A DNA stretch of 64,000 nucleotides from Alcaligenaceae bacterium CGII-47 (GCA_019166125.1 JAHTBO010000010.1:1-64000); one strand, 5' to 3'. Shown: positions 7,646-17,249, numbered from the stretch's first letter. Numbers and translations: made by a program. Notes: a model not told the origin generated them from the letters alone.

Positions 7646-9208
7646 TCACCTTGGTCCAACCTGTACCAAGGGTGTATTCTTATTAATTACGCCCTCATCC
7701 GACCTTGTCCTGCTAATCGGCGCCTGTTTGGCCAATGCTGCGCGCAACTTGTCCCCACGTTCGTCGGCCAGTGCGGCCTCGCGCCATTCGCGCAGCGTGG
7801 CGGGAGCCAGCGCGGTGCCAATGCGCTGCACCGCCTCCATCACGGCATCAAAGTTACGTTGGCCGTTCTCGTGGGTGTCGCTATAGCCCTTGACCAAACG
7901 CTGGCACTGCACCACCTCCACGGCCAGTTCGGGGTGACTGGTGGCGAGTTGCGCAATGGTCTGCAGCCAGGCTTCGATACGCTTGTTTTCCTGGGCATAG
8001 CGCATTGTTGAGCGGCGCCAGCAGCGCGCCCAGGCAACCGTGCGTAGCATCAGGTAGCCGGGAAGCGAACTGGTATGCATCTCGCGCCCCTTGCGTGTGA
8101 GGCGCTCAACGAGTTTGCGTGGCAGGCCCGAATTCATAAGCCAGCGGCCCAGAAAACCGGGTAAGGTCTCGCAGATCTCCTGGAGGCGTGGATGCATGAA
8201 TTCGTGAATATCGATCACTTGATCCGGATTGGCTCGGGTCTCTGTCCGCACACGCTCAAAGCGTGTGTCGCGGGTCTTGAGTTGCGCCACGCGCGCGGTG
8301 TCCTCGTAGGACATCCATAACGCCAGAAAACGTGCGGTCTCGCGCAACAGACGGCCACCATCATCGGTGGGTAACGCGCAGATGCTGACCATTCGGTTTA
8401 GGTACAGATCAGCGTAGTCGGTATCCTGATAGTCGATCAGACGGCGTACGCCCTCGAGCAGCATCGGGTGCGCGTCAATCGGAAAGTCACGCTGTGCGCG
8501 CTCGACAAGCGCGCGCACCTTGGGGTGGCGCGGCTGGGGCGGCGTAATTTTGACCTGCGGCTTGTCGGGCTCTGAGGCCTCGCCCTGTGCCCGCGTAAAG
8601 GCCGCATCAAACGCCTTCAGGCTAGGCTTGACGCCGACGCCTCCGCGTTCAATCGTGGCCTCGAACTGCGCACGCGAGAAAGGCAGCGCACCGCTGCCTG
8701 CCAGCGCACCAAAGAGCACCGCGCTGATGACACTGCCCGCGTTCTCTGCCGCCTCGGCCATATCGAAACGAATAAAGCGGCGCGCTGCGCGCCGCGCGTG
8801 TGCAAGCAACTGTGTGCTGTCAACGCGACCATCGCCCATCGCGCTTTTCTCGGCGATTGAGTAAACACGATGGGTGGATGCGATAAGCGTGGTGCGCTCG
8901 GCGGTCACCAGCCCGCGTTGGACTGCACGCCCCGCCTCCATGAGTTCAGAGGCCAGCACCACATCCACGTCACCGGGTAGGGGCATAAGCGCCAATACGG
9001 GATGCCCGCCATCGGCCTGCGCCTGCGCCTGTGGATACAGCTCTACATAATATATTGTCGCGCCGGTACGTTGAGCGACGCCTGGGACAGACGTATTTTG
9101 TGCCAGGTAGCCATGATGTTCGCCCAGGTTGACGATCCAGTCGGCCAGCACGCCGCCGCCCTCGCCGCCCATGGCGAGGATTGCGATCTTGATTGGTTGT
9201 GCAGACAT
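7646..9208 (-). CDS. iorB: Indolepyruvate:ferredoxin oxidoreductase beta-subunit family protein with long C-terminal extension
   Basis: 520 residues. The first ~200 match the gamma/beta domain of 2-oxoacid:ferredoxin oxidoreductases (IAILAMGGEGGGVLADWIV, then VPGVAQRTGATIYY, then GDVDVVLASELMEAGRAVQRG). The remaining ~300 residues are a helical extension (DUF6537-type) found in proteobacterial IorB-like proteins but not in the short archaeal IorB. It probably acts with the IorA-type subunit encoded 10 nt upstream, oxidatively decarboxylating an aryl pyruvate, or running a related reaction on an aryl-acetyl intermediate, with ferredoxin as partner. The precise substrate is inferred only from operon context. 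Confidence 0.85.
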   Translation of the reverse strand: MSAQPIKIAILAMGGEGGGVLADWIVNLGEHHGYLAQNTSVPGVAQRTGATIYYVELYPQAQAQADGGHPVLALMPLPGDVDVVLASELMEAGRAVQRGLVTAERTTLIASTHRVYSIAEKSAMGDGRVDSTQLLAHARRAARRFIRFDMAEAAENAGSVISAVLFGALAGSGALPFSRAQFEATIERGGVGVKPSLKAFDAAFTRAQGEASEPDKPQVKITPPQPRHPKVRALVERAQRDFPIDAHPMLLEGVRRLIDYQDTDYADLYLNRMVSICALPTDDGGRLLRETARFLALWMSYEDTARVAQLKTRDTRFERVRTETRANPDQVIDIHEFMHPRLQEICETLPGFLGRWLMNSGLPRKLVERLTRKGREMHTSSLPGYLMLRTVAWARCWRRSTMRYAQENKRIEAWLQTIAQLATSHPELAVEVVQCQRLVKGYSDTHENGQRNFDAVMEAVQRIGTALAPATLREWREAALADERGDKLRAALAKQAPISRTRSDEGVINKNTPLVQVGPR

Positions 9209-9218
9209 TCAGCTGTCC

Positions 9219-11438
9219 TTAGAAGGCGAAGCGCGCGCGCCGCTTGGCCTCGATGCGCTGCAGCCGGCCGATGATCGTATTGCGCACGCGTTGGCGTATG
9301 CGGTCCCAGCGGCTGGGGTTGGTGACGATGCGCGCACGATAAAATGAAGGGCATAACACGGCTGCCAGAGCGACATCACCACAATGACCGCAGCCCACGC
9401 AACTATCGAGCACGGTCGTCACTGGGTCGGTACGCAATGGATCCGGATTGGGCATGATCGATAGAGACGGACAGCCCGAGAGACGAATGCATGAGTGGTC
9501 GCCAGTACAGGTATCAGAGTCAACGCCGAATTTCTCACGCACGACGCGCTTGCCTGCTGCAACAGCCTTGCGTACAAGTGGTTTTTCGCGGCGCTGGCGG
9601 TTGAGCATGCATTCGGACTGTGCAACCAGTACCTTGGGGCCCTTCTCGGTGGTGGTGAGGGCTTCTTTGATGGTATCGCGCATCGCGGCCACATCGTAGG
9701 TGCGAGTAATCTTGCGGATCCATTTCACGCCGACCCCACGCACAGCGGTCTCGATTTCGTGGCCGGTACTGCGCGTCGGATTTTTGGCGTTTGAGGACAA
9801 GATATCCTGTCCACCAGTCGCCGCCGTGTAATCATTGTCGATCACGATCGTGAGGTTGTCGCTACGGTTGAATACGGCATTGGCGACGCCACTGGTCAGG
9901 CCGTTATGCCAGAAGCCGCCGTCACCCATCATCGAGATCGCGCGTTTATCGGCGGGTACATTAAAGGCCGAAGCGCTCGCGGCGCCCAGGCCGTACCCCA
10001 TGGTCGTATTACCCAGGTTAAAGGGCGGCAGGATAGAGAACAAATGACACCCGATATCTGCGCTGATGTGATGCGTGCCAAGCTCTCGCTCGACAAGTTT
10101 CAATGCGCTAAAGATCGGTCGCTCTGGGCAACCCGTACAAAAGCCTGGCGGTCGCGCATGCACGCTCTCGTCAAGCGGCTGGAACGTTATTTCTTCTACA
10201 TCCATGTTCTGCGACGTGACGAGCTCTCGTACTGGCGCTGGGATCGTCTCGTCCACCTCGCGCGCAATCACCCTGCCCTTAGGCGCGGGTGCGTCGGGTT
10301 GCGGCGCCAAACGCTGGTAGCGCTCGGCGAAAGTGCGCACACCTTGGAGCAGCACCTGTGCAGAGTATTCGCCCGCCATCGGAAGCATGTCTTTGCCATG
10401 CAGTGCCGCGGACACACCTGCTTGGCGCAGGATCGTGGCCATGTTCTGCTCGAGGAAGTTGGGCTGACCCTCCTCGACCATCAGCACGGCTCGTTTGTTG
10501 CGACAAAAGCGCAGTACCTCGCTCTCGATAACCGGGTAGGCGACATTCATCACGTACAAGGGGATCTTGGTGTTGCCGTAGATATCCGCCAGCCCCAGGC
10601 GCTCGAGTGCGCGCAGCAGCGTGTTGTAGCTGCCGCCTTGTACGATGATGCCGATGTCATCTGCATCCTCGGCAAAGAACTCGTTGAGCGCACGCTCCTC
10701 GATGAAACGCACTGCAGCGGGCCAGCGCTCGTTTATCTTTTCCTTCTCGTGTATAAAACTGTCAGGCGGCAGCACGATGCGGTGGACATCGCGTTGTGGT
10801 TGCTCCATCGCCTGCTTCAAGGTAAAACGCGGTTGAAGGTTATCAGCGGCAACAAAGCTGCCGTGTACGTGACAAGCACGGATACGTAGCTGCAGCATCA
10901 CTGGGGTGTTGCTGGCTTCAGAGAGCTCAAAGCCGTGCTTGACGGCCGCCACAATGTCCGGCAGATTGGTGCGCGGGTCAAGCAACCACATTTGTGACTT
11001 CATGGCAAAGGCGTGGCTACGTTCCTGCATGATGGATGAGCCTTCGCCATAATCCTCGCCCACAATCACCAATGCACCGCCGATGACCCCGCCTGAAGAC
11101 AAATTCGCCAAGGCGTCTGAGGCAACGTTCGTACCTGCCGTCGCTTTAAACGTGACCGCACCGCGTAAGGGATAGTTCACTGAGGCGGCCAATGTGGCAG
11201 CAGCCGTTGCCTCGCTGGCGCTATTCTCGAAGCGCACGCCGTGCTCAGACAAAATATCCTGGGCGTCTGCCAATACATCCATCAAGTGCGAGATCGGCGC
11301 ACCCTGATAGCCTGCAACGTAGGAAACACCGGACTCCAGCAGGGCTTTTGTGACCGCTAGAATGCCTTCGCCGCGGAATACCTCGCCTGCACCGAGTCGC
11401 AGTTTCTTAACTTCTTCGACGAACGAACGCTCTGCCAT
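9219..11438 (-). CDS. iorA: Indolepyruvate:ferredoxin oxidoreductase alpha-subunit family (TPP- and Fe-S-binding)
   Basis: 739 residues from ATG 11438, which has a GGGGAAGG SD; the ORF continues 14 codons upstream. Order: pyrimidine-binding N-domain (GYQGAPISHLMDVL), transketolase-like middle, TPP-binding domain (PPGFCTGCPER, then GDGGFWHNGL and NDYTAATGGQ). A C-terminal ferredoxin-like segment follows with clustered cysteines, the second group being CVGCGHCGDVALAAVLCPSF. Together with IorB it forms an oxygen-sensitive 2-oxoacid oxidoreductase transferring electrons to ferredoxin. It is the first gene of the ten-gene operon, divergent from the MarR regulator across a 257-bp promoter region. 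Confidence 0.88.
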   Translation of the reverse strand: MAERSFVEEVKKLRLGAGEVFRGEGILAVTKALLESGVSYVAGYQGAPISHLMDVLADAQDILSEHGVRFENSASEATAAATLAASVNYPLRGAVTFKATAGTNVASDALANLSSGGVIGGALVIVGEDYGEGSSIMQERSHAFAMKSQMWLLDPRTNLPDIVAAVKHGFELSEASNTPVMLQLRIRACHVHGSFVAADNLQPRFTLKQAMEQPQRDVHRIVLPPDSFIHEKEKINERWPAAVRFIEERALNEFFAEDADDIGIIVQGGSYNTLLRALERLGLADIYGNTKIPLYVMNVAYPVIESEVLRFCRNKRAVLMVEEGQPNFLEQNMATILRQAGVSAALHGKDMLPMAGEYSAQVLLQGVRTFAERYQRLAPQPDAPAPKGRVIAREVDETIPAPVRELVTSQNMDVEEITFQPLDESVHARPPGFCTGCPERPIFSALKLVERELGTHHISADIGCHLFSILPPFNLGNTTMGYGLGAASASAFNVPADKRAISMMGDGGFWHNGLTSGVANAVFNRSDNLTIVIDNDYTAATGGQDILSSNAKNPTRSTGHEIETAVRGVGVKWIRKITRTYDVAAMRDTIKEALTTTEKGPKVLVAQSECMLNRQRREKPLVRKAVAAGKRVVREKFGVDSDTCTGDHSCIRLSGCPSLSIMPNPDPLRTDPVTTVLDSCVGCGHCGDVALAAVLCPSFYRARIVTNPSRWDRIRQRVRNTIIGRLQRIEAKRRARFAF

Positions 11439-11530
11439 ATTGCCTTCCCCTTGCAGCAACCTGCTAGCCAATGATGCCATTATGTTTATAACTGAACAAA
11501 TGCAAAATCATGAAAAACCCTAATAAGCAT

Positions 11531-11599
11531 ACAAATAATTTATCTGCGAGCCGGATTGGCTTGGGTATGGATCGGGCTGTTACAACGCCAATTATTTGT
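11531..11599. promoter_or_regulatory. Inverted-repeat pair between iorA operon and marR (candidate operator)
   Basis: ACAAATAATT (11531-11540) and its exact reverse complement AATTATTTGT (11590-11599) lie 49 bp apart in the AT-rich divergent promoter region. The arrangement could serve as a paired operator for the adjacent MarR regulator. There is no second copy elsewhere to confirm it, so it is a candidate only. Confidence 0.35.
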
Positions 11600-11695
11600 G
11601 GTAAAAGAGTAGGCCCTTTGGGCATATTCCTAATAGAGTTGGCATAGCTACGCAACGTAATAAGGCCTCTTCGCGTTCATTTATCGGCCCTCTCA

Positions 11696-12181
11696 ATGGC
11701 ACCAATCAGCCCTGAACCGCTACGTTTTATTGACGATTACCTTCCTGCTCTGCTGGCTCATACCAGCAAGTGCATTTCCTCTGAGTTTCACGAAATCGCC
11801 CGTCAAAATGGGCTTTCGGTCTCTGAGTGGCGGGTGATGGCATCGCTCTCGGGCGGGGGGCCATTAAGCGTCGGGCAGCTTGCACAGGTGACGCTCTCCA
11901 AGCAGTCAACGGTGACGCGCCTTCTGGACCGTATGCAAGCCAAGGGTCAGGTCGAGCGTCTGCGTCACGAGATCGACCGCCGCGTCATATTGGTGCGTAT
12001 TACGCCCGAGGGGGCCAAGGTCGTGGATCACTTGATCGTGCTTGCGCGCGAACATGAATTACGCGTGCTCGAGCCCTTGGGCCGCGTTCGCGCCGAGGAT
12101 CTCAAGAGCATGCTGCGACAATTGATTCATCAGTACATGCCCATGCAGCCCGAACGAGGCGAAAGTCAGGATGCTGATTGA
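11696..12181 (+). CDS. MarR family transcriptional regulator (IacR/IadR-like position)
   Basis: 161 residues with a MarR winged helix. The helix-turn-helix and wing run LSVSEWRVMASLSGGGPLSV, then QLAQVTLSKQSTVTRLLDRM, then LRHEIDRRVILVRITPEG with the conserved D-R-R of the wing. Helices at both ends serve dimerisation. MarR proteins guard aromatic-acid catabolic operons, and auxin-degradation clusters are typically controlled by MarR proteins, so it most likely represses the divergent iorA operon until the substrate or its CoA form binds. The ATG at 11696 lacks a clear SD, so the start is uncertain. It is followed by rplC in the same direction with no clear terminator. Confidence 0.85.
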   Translation: MAPISPEPLRFIDDYLPALLAHTSKCISSEFHEIARQNGLSVSEWRVMASLSGGGPLSVGQLAQVTLSKQSTVTRLLDRMQAKGQVERLRHEIDRRVILVRITPEGAKVVDHLIVLAREHELRVLEPLGRVRAEDLKSMLRQLIHQYMPMQPERGESQDAD

Positions 12182-12242
12182 TGCCCACCATATCGGCGGA
12201 TTTGTGACGACGCAACACCTGGGTATCAGGGGGATCTGGTAG

Positions 12243-12272
12243 TTGCGTGCGCAGTCCCTCACATGCTACTAT
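12243..12272 (+). promoter_or_regulatory. Candidate sigma-70 promoter of the rplC operon
   Basis: TTGCGT (12243-12248) and TACTAT (12267-12272) are separated by 18 nt, about 115 nt upstream of rplC. With rpsJ not in front, rplC needs its own promoter or read-through from marR. The match is moderate. Confidence 0.4.
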
Positions 12273-12386
12273 TGCGAGCTTAGCCGTTTTATTTGCGACT
12301 AAATACACAGTAAAGTGGTACAAAAAGAGCCCCGACCAATCGTAGTTGGGAATGAATAACTCAGGGTACACACCCCGGAGAAAACA

Positions 12387-13073
12387 ATGTCGAATCCGAC
12401 ACCTACGCCTGCGGCCTGGCGCCTTGGGCTTGTGGGACGCAAGGTTGGCATGACCCGTATTTTCACAGAGGATGGCGAATCCATCCCGGTGACTGTGCTG
12501 GACGTGTCCAATAACCGCGTCACTCAGGTCAAGACACCAGATGTTGATGGTTACGCAGCAGTACAAGTTGCCTACGGCACCCGGCGCGCCTCTCGCGTGA
12601 CCAAGCCTCAGGCAGGGCATTATGCCAAGGCCGGCACCGAAGCCGGTAGCATCCTTAAAGAATTCCGTCTCGATCCTGCACGCGCCGCCGAATTTACGGC
12701 CGGCTCAGTCGTCGCTGTCGAGTCCCTATTCGAAGCAGGCCAAAAAGTTGATGTGACAGGTACCTCGATCGGTAAAGGCTTTGCCGGCACGATCAAGCGC
12801 CACAATTTCAGCGGGCAGAATGCGTCGCACGGTAACTCGCGCTCGCACCGCGTGCCAGGTTCCACGGGTCAGTCCCAGGATCCAGGCCGTGTATTCCCCG
12901 GCAAGAAAATGGCGGGTCATATGGGCGCTGCAACATGTACCGTCCAGAACCTTGATGTGATTCGTGTCGATGCCGAACGCGGCTTGTTGATGGTCCGAGG
13001 CGCTGTGCCCGGCCACAAGAACGCTGATATCGTCGTGCATCCCGCGATCAAGATGTCTGCCAAAGGAGCCTAA
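12387..13073 (+). CDS. rplC: 50S ribosomal protein L3
   Basis: 228 residues, very close to Bordetella/Achromobacter L3. It opens with [18 protein letters not shown] and contains the L3 signature region around [13 protein letters not shown], plus the tentacle ending in [14 protein letters not shown]3 binds 23S rRNA near the peptidyl-transferase centre and nucleates 50S assembly. The start has GGAG 7 nt upstream. It is the first gene of the S10-type cluster here; rpsJ, which usually precedes rplC, is absent from the window. The stop is followed 2 nt later by rplD. Confidence 0.97.
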   Translation: MSNPTPTPAAWRLGLVGRKVGMTRIFTEDGESIPVTVLDVSNNRVTQVKTPDVDGYAAVQVAYGTRRASRVTKPQAGHYAKAGTEAGSILKEFRLDPARAAEFTAGSVVAVESLFEAGQKVDVTGTSIGKGFAGTIKRHNFSGQNASHGNSRSHRVPGSTGQSQDPGRVFPGKKMAGHMGAATCTVQNLDVIRVDAERGLLMVRGAVPGHKNADIVVHPAIKMSAKGA

Positions 13074-13075
13074 TC

Positions 13076-13699
13076 ATGGAACTCAAGCTCCTGAATGATC
13101 AGGGTCAATCCACCGCGACGTTTGCCGCCCCCGAAACTGTGTTCGGCCGCGACTTCAACGAGGCGCTCGTGCACCAGATCGTCGTTGCCTATCAGGCTAA
13201 CGCCCGGATGGGTAATCGCGCTCAAAAAGATCGCGGCACGGTCAAACACTCCACCAAAAAGCCCTGGCGTCAAAAGGGCACCGGTCGTGCCCGTTCGGGG
13301 ATGACTTCCTCGCCGATCTGGCGTGGGGGTGGTCGTGCATTCCCGAATTCTCCCGACGAGAACTTCAGCCACAAAGTCAACAAGAAAATGTACCGTGCCG
13401 GTTTGCGCGCCATTTTCTCGCAACTGGCACGCGAAGACCGCATTGCCGTGCTCGAGACCTTTGCGCTGGACTCTCCTAAAACCAAAGCTGCAGCCGCTAA
13501 GCTCAAGGATTTGGGGGTTGTCGGTTCGGTGTTGATCATTACTGACGCACTGGACGAAAACGTCTATCTCGCAACGCGCAATCTGCCCAATGTGGCCGTA
13601 ATCGAAACGCGTTATGCCGATCCCCTGTCCCTGGTTCACTACAAAAAAGTATTGATCACCAGGTCAGCGGTCGCCCAACTCGAGGAGATGCTGGGATGA
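13076..13699 (+). CDS. rplD: 50S ribosomal protein L4
   Basis: 207 residues with the L4 central loop ([20 protein letters not shown]), which lines the peptide exit tunnel next to L22. In gammaproteobacteria L4 also represses its own S10 operon through the leader. Whether that applies here is unknown, since the canonical operon start (rpsJ) is missing. The reading frame overlaps rplW by 4 nt (ATGA), fitting translational coupling. Confidence 0.97.
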   Translation: MELKLLNDQGQSTATFAAPETVFGRDFNEALVHQIVVAYQANARMGNRAQKDRGTVKHSTKKPWRQKGTGRARSGMTSSPIWRGGGRAFPNSPDENFSHKVNKKMYRAGLRAIFSQLAREDRIAVLETFALDSPKTKAAAAKLKDLGVVGSVLIITDALDENVYLATRNLPNVAVIETRYADPLSLVHYKKVLITRSAVAQLEEMLG

Positions 13700-13992
13700 A
13701 TGCCGAACGTTTGATGCAAATCATTCTTGCACCCGTGGTGACCGAAAAGGCTACTATGGTTGCCGAAAAAAATAACCAGGTCGCTTTCCGCGTCGTGGCC
13801 AATGCGACCAAACCCGAGATCAAGGCGGCCGTTGAGCTGCTGTTCAAAGTTGAAGTCGAATCTGTGCAGGTCCTCAACCGCAAGGGTAAGGAAAAGCGCT
13901 TTGGTCGTTTCATGGGTCGCCGCAATCATGAGCGCAAGGCCTATGTCAGCCTCAAGGCTGGTCAGGAAATCGACTTTACGGAGGTGAACTAA
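13696..13992 (+). CDS. rplW: 50S ribosomal protein L23
   Basis: 98 residues, L23 family ([20 protein letters not shown] near the N-terminus, then the loop [16 protein letters not shown]). L23 sits at the tunnel exit and is the docking site for trigger factor and SRP. It overlaps rplD by 4 nt, and its stop codon directly abuts the rplB start. Confidence 0.97.
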   Translation: MNAERLMQIILAPVVTEKATMVAEKNNQVAFRVVANATKPEIKAAVELLFKVEVESVQVLNRKGKEKRFGRFMGRRNHERKAYVSLKAGQEIDFTEVN

Positions 13993-14820
13993 ATGGCACT
14001 CGTAAAAGTCAAGCCAACATCCCCTGGCCGTCGTGGCATGATCAAGGTCGTCCACCCCGAATTGCACAAGGGCGAGGGTTACGCACCTTTGCTCGAGCCG
14101 CAGTCTCGTGGCTCAGGGCGTAACAACAACGGCCACATCACGGTACGCCACCGTGGGGGCGGCCACAAGCAACACTATCGCGTGGTCGATTTTCGTCGCA
14201 ATAAGGACGGTATCGTTGCCAAGGTTGAGCGTCTCGAGTATGACCCCAACCGCAGCGCGCACATTGCTTTGCTTTGCTATGCCGATGGCGAGCGTCGCTA
14301 TATCATTGCGCCGCGTGGTCTAGAGGTCGGCGCCAAGCTGGTCTCGGGCACGGATGCGCCGATTCGGGCAGGCAATACGCTGCCGATTCGCGTGATTCCT
14401 GTCGGGGCGACGATTCACTGCATCGAGATGCAACCCGGCAAGGGTGCACAGATGGCCCGTTCGGCGGGTGCTTCGGCAGTCTTGCTGGCTCGCGAAGGCG
14501 TCTATGCTCAGGTTCGTCTGCGCTCGGGCGAGGTCCGTCGCGTGCATATTGACTGCCGTGCAACGATCGGTGAGGTCGGTAATGGCGATCACAGTCTGCG
14601 TCAAATCGGCAAAGCTGGCGCGATGCGCTGGCGTGGTGTCCGTCCGACCGTTCGTGGTGTTGCCATGAACCCGGTGGATCACCCGCATGGTGGTGGCGAA
14701 GGCCGCACCGGCGAAGGCCGCGAACCTGTCAGCCCGTGGGGTACACCCGCCAAGGGCTACAGGACCCGTCGTAACAAGCGCACAGACAATATGATTGTCT
14801 CGCGCCGCAAGCGCAAGTAA
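13993..14820 (+). CDS. rplB: 50S ribosomal protein L2
   Basis: 275 residues, full length. Conserved regions are [17 protein letters not shown] near residue 40 and the C-terminal [18 protein letters not shown] with the essential histidine (HGGG), then [20 protein letters not shown]2 is needed for subunit joining and peptidyl transfer. The start codon follows the rplW stop with no spacer, and the GGAGGTG SD lies inside rplW. Confidence 0.98.
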   Translation: MALVKVKPTSPGRRGMIKVVHPELHKGEGYAPLLEPQSRGSGRNNNGHITVRHRGGGHKQHYRVVDFRRNKDGIVAKVERLEYDPNRSAHIALLCYADGERRYIIAPRGLEVGAKLVSGTDAPIRAGNTLPIRVIPVGATIHCIEMQPGKGAQMARSAGASAVLLAREGVYAQVRLRSGEVRRVHIDCRATIGEVGNGDHSLRQIGKAGAMRWRGVRPTVRGVAMNPVDHPHGGGEGRTGEGREPVSPWGTPAKGYRTRRNKRTDNMIVSRRKRK

Positions 14821-14832
14821 GGGGCGAACAAC

Positions 14833-15108
14833 ATGTCACGTTCGATCAAAAAAGGCCCATTCGTCGACGCGCATCTGATCAAGAAGGTCGATGCGGCAGT
14901 CGGGGGCAAAGAGAAAAAGCCGATCAAAACCTGGTCGCGCCGTTCCACTATCCTGCCCGAGTTTATTGGGCTGACGATTGCTGTGCATAATGGCCGCCAG
15001 CATGTTCCCGTTTATATCAACGAGAACATGGTCGGTCACAAGCTCGGCGAGTTCGCGCTGACCCGGACGTTCAAGGGCCATGCAGCGGACAGAAAGTCCA
15101 AGAGGTAA
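14833..15108 (+). CDS. rpsS: 30S ribosomal protein S19
   Basis: 91 residues. [19 protein letters not shown] and the C-terminal [20 protein letters not shown] are typical of S19, which binds the 16S rRNA head together with S13. It lies 12 nt after rplB and 3 nt before rplV, in one operon. Confidence 0.98.
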   Translation: MSRSIKKGPFVDAHLIKKVDAAVGGKEKKPIKTWSRRSTILPEFIGLTIAVHNGRQHVPVYINENMVGHKLGEFALTRTFKGHAADRKSKR

Positions 15109-15111
15109 GAG

Positions 15112-15441
15112 ATGGAAACCACAGCAATTATCCGTGGCGTCCACATTTCCGCCCAAAAGACCCGCCTCGTTGCGGATCTTATTCGCGGAAAGTCGGTCGC
15201 GCACGCGCTAAACGTTCTAACGTTCAGCCCCAAGAAGGCGGCGGGTATTCTCAAGAAAGCTCTTGAGTCTGCCATTGCCAATGCCGAACACAACGATGGC
15301 GCCGATATCGACGAGCTCAAAGTAACCACGGTTTACGTGGACAAGGGCCAGTCAATGAAGCGCTTTTCCGCCCGAGCAAAGGGCCGCGGTAACCGCATCG
15401 AAAAGCAGACCTGCCACATTGTGGTTAAGGTCGGGGCGTAA
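15112..15441 (+). CDS. rplV: 50S ribosomal protein L22
   Basis: 109 residues. The L22 signature is the C-terminal beta-hairpin region ending [20 protein letters not shown], which reaches into the exit tunnel. The N-terminal '[19 protein letters not shown]' is the globular rRNA-binding part. It sits between rpsS and rpsC with normal operon spacing. Confidence 0.97.
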   Translation: METTAIIRGVHISAQKTRLVADLIRGKSVAHALNVLTFSPKKAAGILKKALESAIANAEHNDGADIDELKVTTVYVDKGQSMKRFSARAKGRGNRIEKQTCHIVVKVGA

Positions 15442-15450
15442 GGAGTCGCA

Positions 15451-16248
15451 ATGGGACAGAAAATTCACCCAATTGGGTTCCGCCTCGCGGTCAACCATAA
15501 CTGGACCTCACGCTGGTACGCCAACGACAAGCTCTACGGCAGCATGCTCGCCGAGGACATCCGCGTTCGCGAATACTTGAAAAAGAAACTCAAGAGCGCA
15601 TCGGTGGGTCGTGTCATCATCGAACGTCCTGCCAAGAACGCTCGGATCACGATTTACTCGGCGCGTCCGGGTGTGGTGATCGGTAAGCGTGGTGAGGATA
15701 TCGAGAGCCTCAAGGCTGATTTACAGCGCTTGATGGGCGTGCCTGTACACGTCAATATCGAGGAAATCCGCAAACCCGAGACCGACGCACAACTGATTGC
15801 CGATTCAATTGCCCAGCAACTTGAAAAGCGCATCATGTTCCGTCGTGCCATGAAGCGTGCGATGCAAAACGCCATGCGTCTGGGCGCCCAGGGTGTCAAG
15901 ATCATGAGCGCGGGTCGCCTAAACGGGATCGAAATCGCACGTACCGAGTGGTATCGCGAAGGTCGTGTACCACTACATACTTTGCGCGCGAATATCGACT
16001 ACGGCACTGCCGAAGCCCAGACGACCTACGGGATCATCGGGATCAAGGTTTGGGTCTATAAGGGCGATACGCTGCCTAACGGCGAAATGCCCCCCGAGAC
16101 CGCTGCGCCGCGTGACGAGGAACGTCGTCCGCGTCGTTCGCCTCGTGGCGAGCGTCCGGATGGCCGTCGTCCTGGTGGTGCAGCCCCTCGTGGCCGTGGC
16201 ACGCGCAAGGATGCCGCCTCGGCTGCTCCGGCGCCAGAAGGAGAATAA
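15451..16248 (+). CDS. rpsC: 30S ribosomal protein S3 with Arg-rich C-terminal tail
   Basis: 265 residues. The KH type-2 domain has its GxxG loop at '[14 protein letters not shown]', followed by the S3 C-terminal domain ([20 protein letters not shown]). S3 lines the mRNA entry channel. A low-complexity tail of about 50 residues (Arg/Pro/Gly/Ala-rich) extends beyond the E. coli length (233 residues), as is common in betaproteobacteria. The SD is GGAG. Confidence 0.97.
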   Translation: MGQKIHPIGFRLAVNHNWTSRWYANDKLYGSMLAEDIRVREYLKKKLKSASVGRVIIERPAKNARITIYSARPGVVIGKRGEDIESLKADLQRLMGVPVHVNIEEIRKPETDAQLIADSIAQQLEKRIMFRRAMKRAMQNAMRLGAQGVKIMSAGRLNGIEIARTEWYREGRVPLHTLRANIDYGTAEAQTTYGIIGIKVWVYKGDTLPNGEMPPETAAPRDEERRPRRSPRGERPDGRRPGGAAPRGRGTRKDAASAAPAPEGE

Positions 16249-16251
16249 ATT

Positions 16252-16668
16252 ATGATGTCACCCGCTCGCAGGAAATACCGCAAAGAGCAAAAAGGCCGCA
16301 ATACTGGCCTGGCGACGCGCGGCACCCTGGTTTCCTTTGGCGATTTCGGCTTGAAGGCCACTGGCCGCGGCCGTTTGACTGCGCGCCAGATCGAGGCCGC
16401 ACGTCGTGCCATTAACCGCCACATCAAGCGTGGCGGCCGGATCTGGATCCGTATCTTCCCCGATAAGCCGATTTCGCAGAAGCCTGCCGAAGTCCGGATG
16501 GGTAAAGGTAAGGGCAATCCAGAATTCTGGGTCGCTGAAATTCAACCCGGCAAGGTCTTGTACGAAATGGAAGGCGTCAGCGAAGAACTCGCACGCGAAG
16601 CATTCCGCCTGGCCGCCGCTAAGCTCCCGATCTCCACGACTTTCGTGTCGCGTCGGATCGGCGCCTAA
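16252..16668 (+). CDS. rplP: 50S ribosomal protein L16
   Basis: 138 residues. The family pattern is [20 protein letters not shown] at the N-terminus, [20 protein letters not shown] in the middle and [18 protein letters not shown] near the end. L16 helps position A-site tRNA. It begins with two consecutive ATG codons (16252, 16255); the first fits the family length. Confidence 0.97.
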   Translation: MMSPARRKYRKEQKGRNTGLATRGTLVSFGDFGLKATGRGRLTARQIEAARRAINRHIKRGGRIWIRIFPDKPISQKPAEVRMGKGKGNPEFWVAEIQPGKVLYEMEGVSEELAREAFRLAAAKLPISTTFVSRRIGA

Positions 16669-16678
16669 GGAGACCACG

Positions 16679-16870
16679 ATGAAAACCAGTGAACTTCGTA
16701 CACAGGACGCTGCCGGGCTCCAGACTGAGCTCGAGAGCCTGCTGAAGGCACATTTTAATCTGCGTATGCAGCGTGCCACCCAGCAGCTCTCCAATACCAG
16801 TCAGTTGGGCAAGGTACGCCGTGATATCGCGCGCGTTCGCACCATCATGACTGAGAACGCAGGAAAGTAA
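16679..16870 (+). CDS. rpmC: 50S ribosomal protein L29
   Basis: 63 residues starting at ATG 16679 behind AAGGAGA. The two-helix L29 pattern is visible ([20 protein letters not shown], then [20 protein letters not shown]). L29 sits at the tunnel exit beside L23. A longer in-frame ORF runs upstream into rplP but has no support. The next gene starts 1 nt after the stop. Confidence 0.96.
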   Translation: MKTSELRTQDAAGLQTELESLLKAHFNLRMQRATQQLSNTSQLGKVRRDIARVRTIMTENAGK

Positions 16871-16871
16871 A

Positions 16872-17150
16872 ATGACCGAAATCCAAAAAGACACAATCAA
16901 GCGCCAGCGTACGCTGGTCGGCAAGGTCGTTAGTAACAAAATGGAAAAAACGGTTGTCGTGAGCGTTGAGCGTCGCGTCAAGCACCCCGTTTTTGGCAAG
17001 ATCATCGTGCGCTCGGGCAGATATAAGGCACACGACGAGACCAATCAGTACAACGAAGGTGATACGGTCGAGATCGCTGAAGGTCGTCCCATCAGTAAGG
17101 ACAAGTCCTGGACTGTGGTGCGCCTGCTGGAAGCCTCGCGCATCATCTAA
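16872..17150 (+). CDS. rpsQ: 30S ribosomal protein S17
   Basis: 92 residues, OB-fold S17 with [20 protein letters not shown] and [20 protein letters not shown]. It is the last gene of this ribosomal block. In most bacteria rplN follows directly; here a strong terminator (17208-17249) and a 7-kb block of unrelated genes intervene. Confidence 0.97.
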   Translation: MTEIQKDTIKRQRTLVGKVVSNKMEKTVVVSVERRVKHPVFGKIIVRSGRYKAHDETNQYNEGDTVEIAEGRPISKDKSWTVVRLLEASRII

Positions 17151-17207
17151 TCTGGGCCGCATCCGGGTCGAGGTTCGCCCATCGGGACGATCCTCATTCC
17201 CAGAATA

Positions 17208-17249
17208 GCGCCCCAGGGGCGGAAGGATAATCTTCCACCCCTGGGGCGC
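17208..17249. terminator. Strong stem-loop terminator between rpsQ and fadD
   Basis: Two 18-nt arms (17208-17225 and 17232-17249) pair with a single mismatch around a 6-nt loop. The GC-rich base is GCGCCCCAGGGG. It lies between convergent genes and ends just before the fadD stop, so it probably works in both directions. The T-tract on the plus strand is short. Confidence 0.85.

Noticed and set aside
9906-10889. 327-residue plus-strand ORF inside iorA
   Set aside because: Shadow of a high-GC gene on the other strand; rich in Arg/His/Cys without any family pattern.
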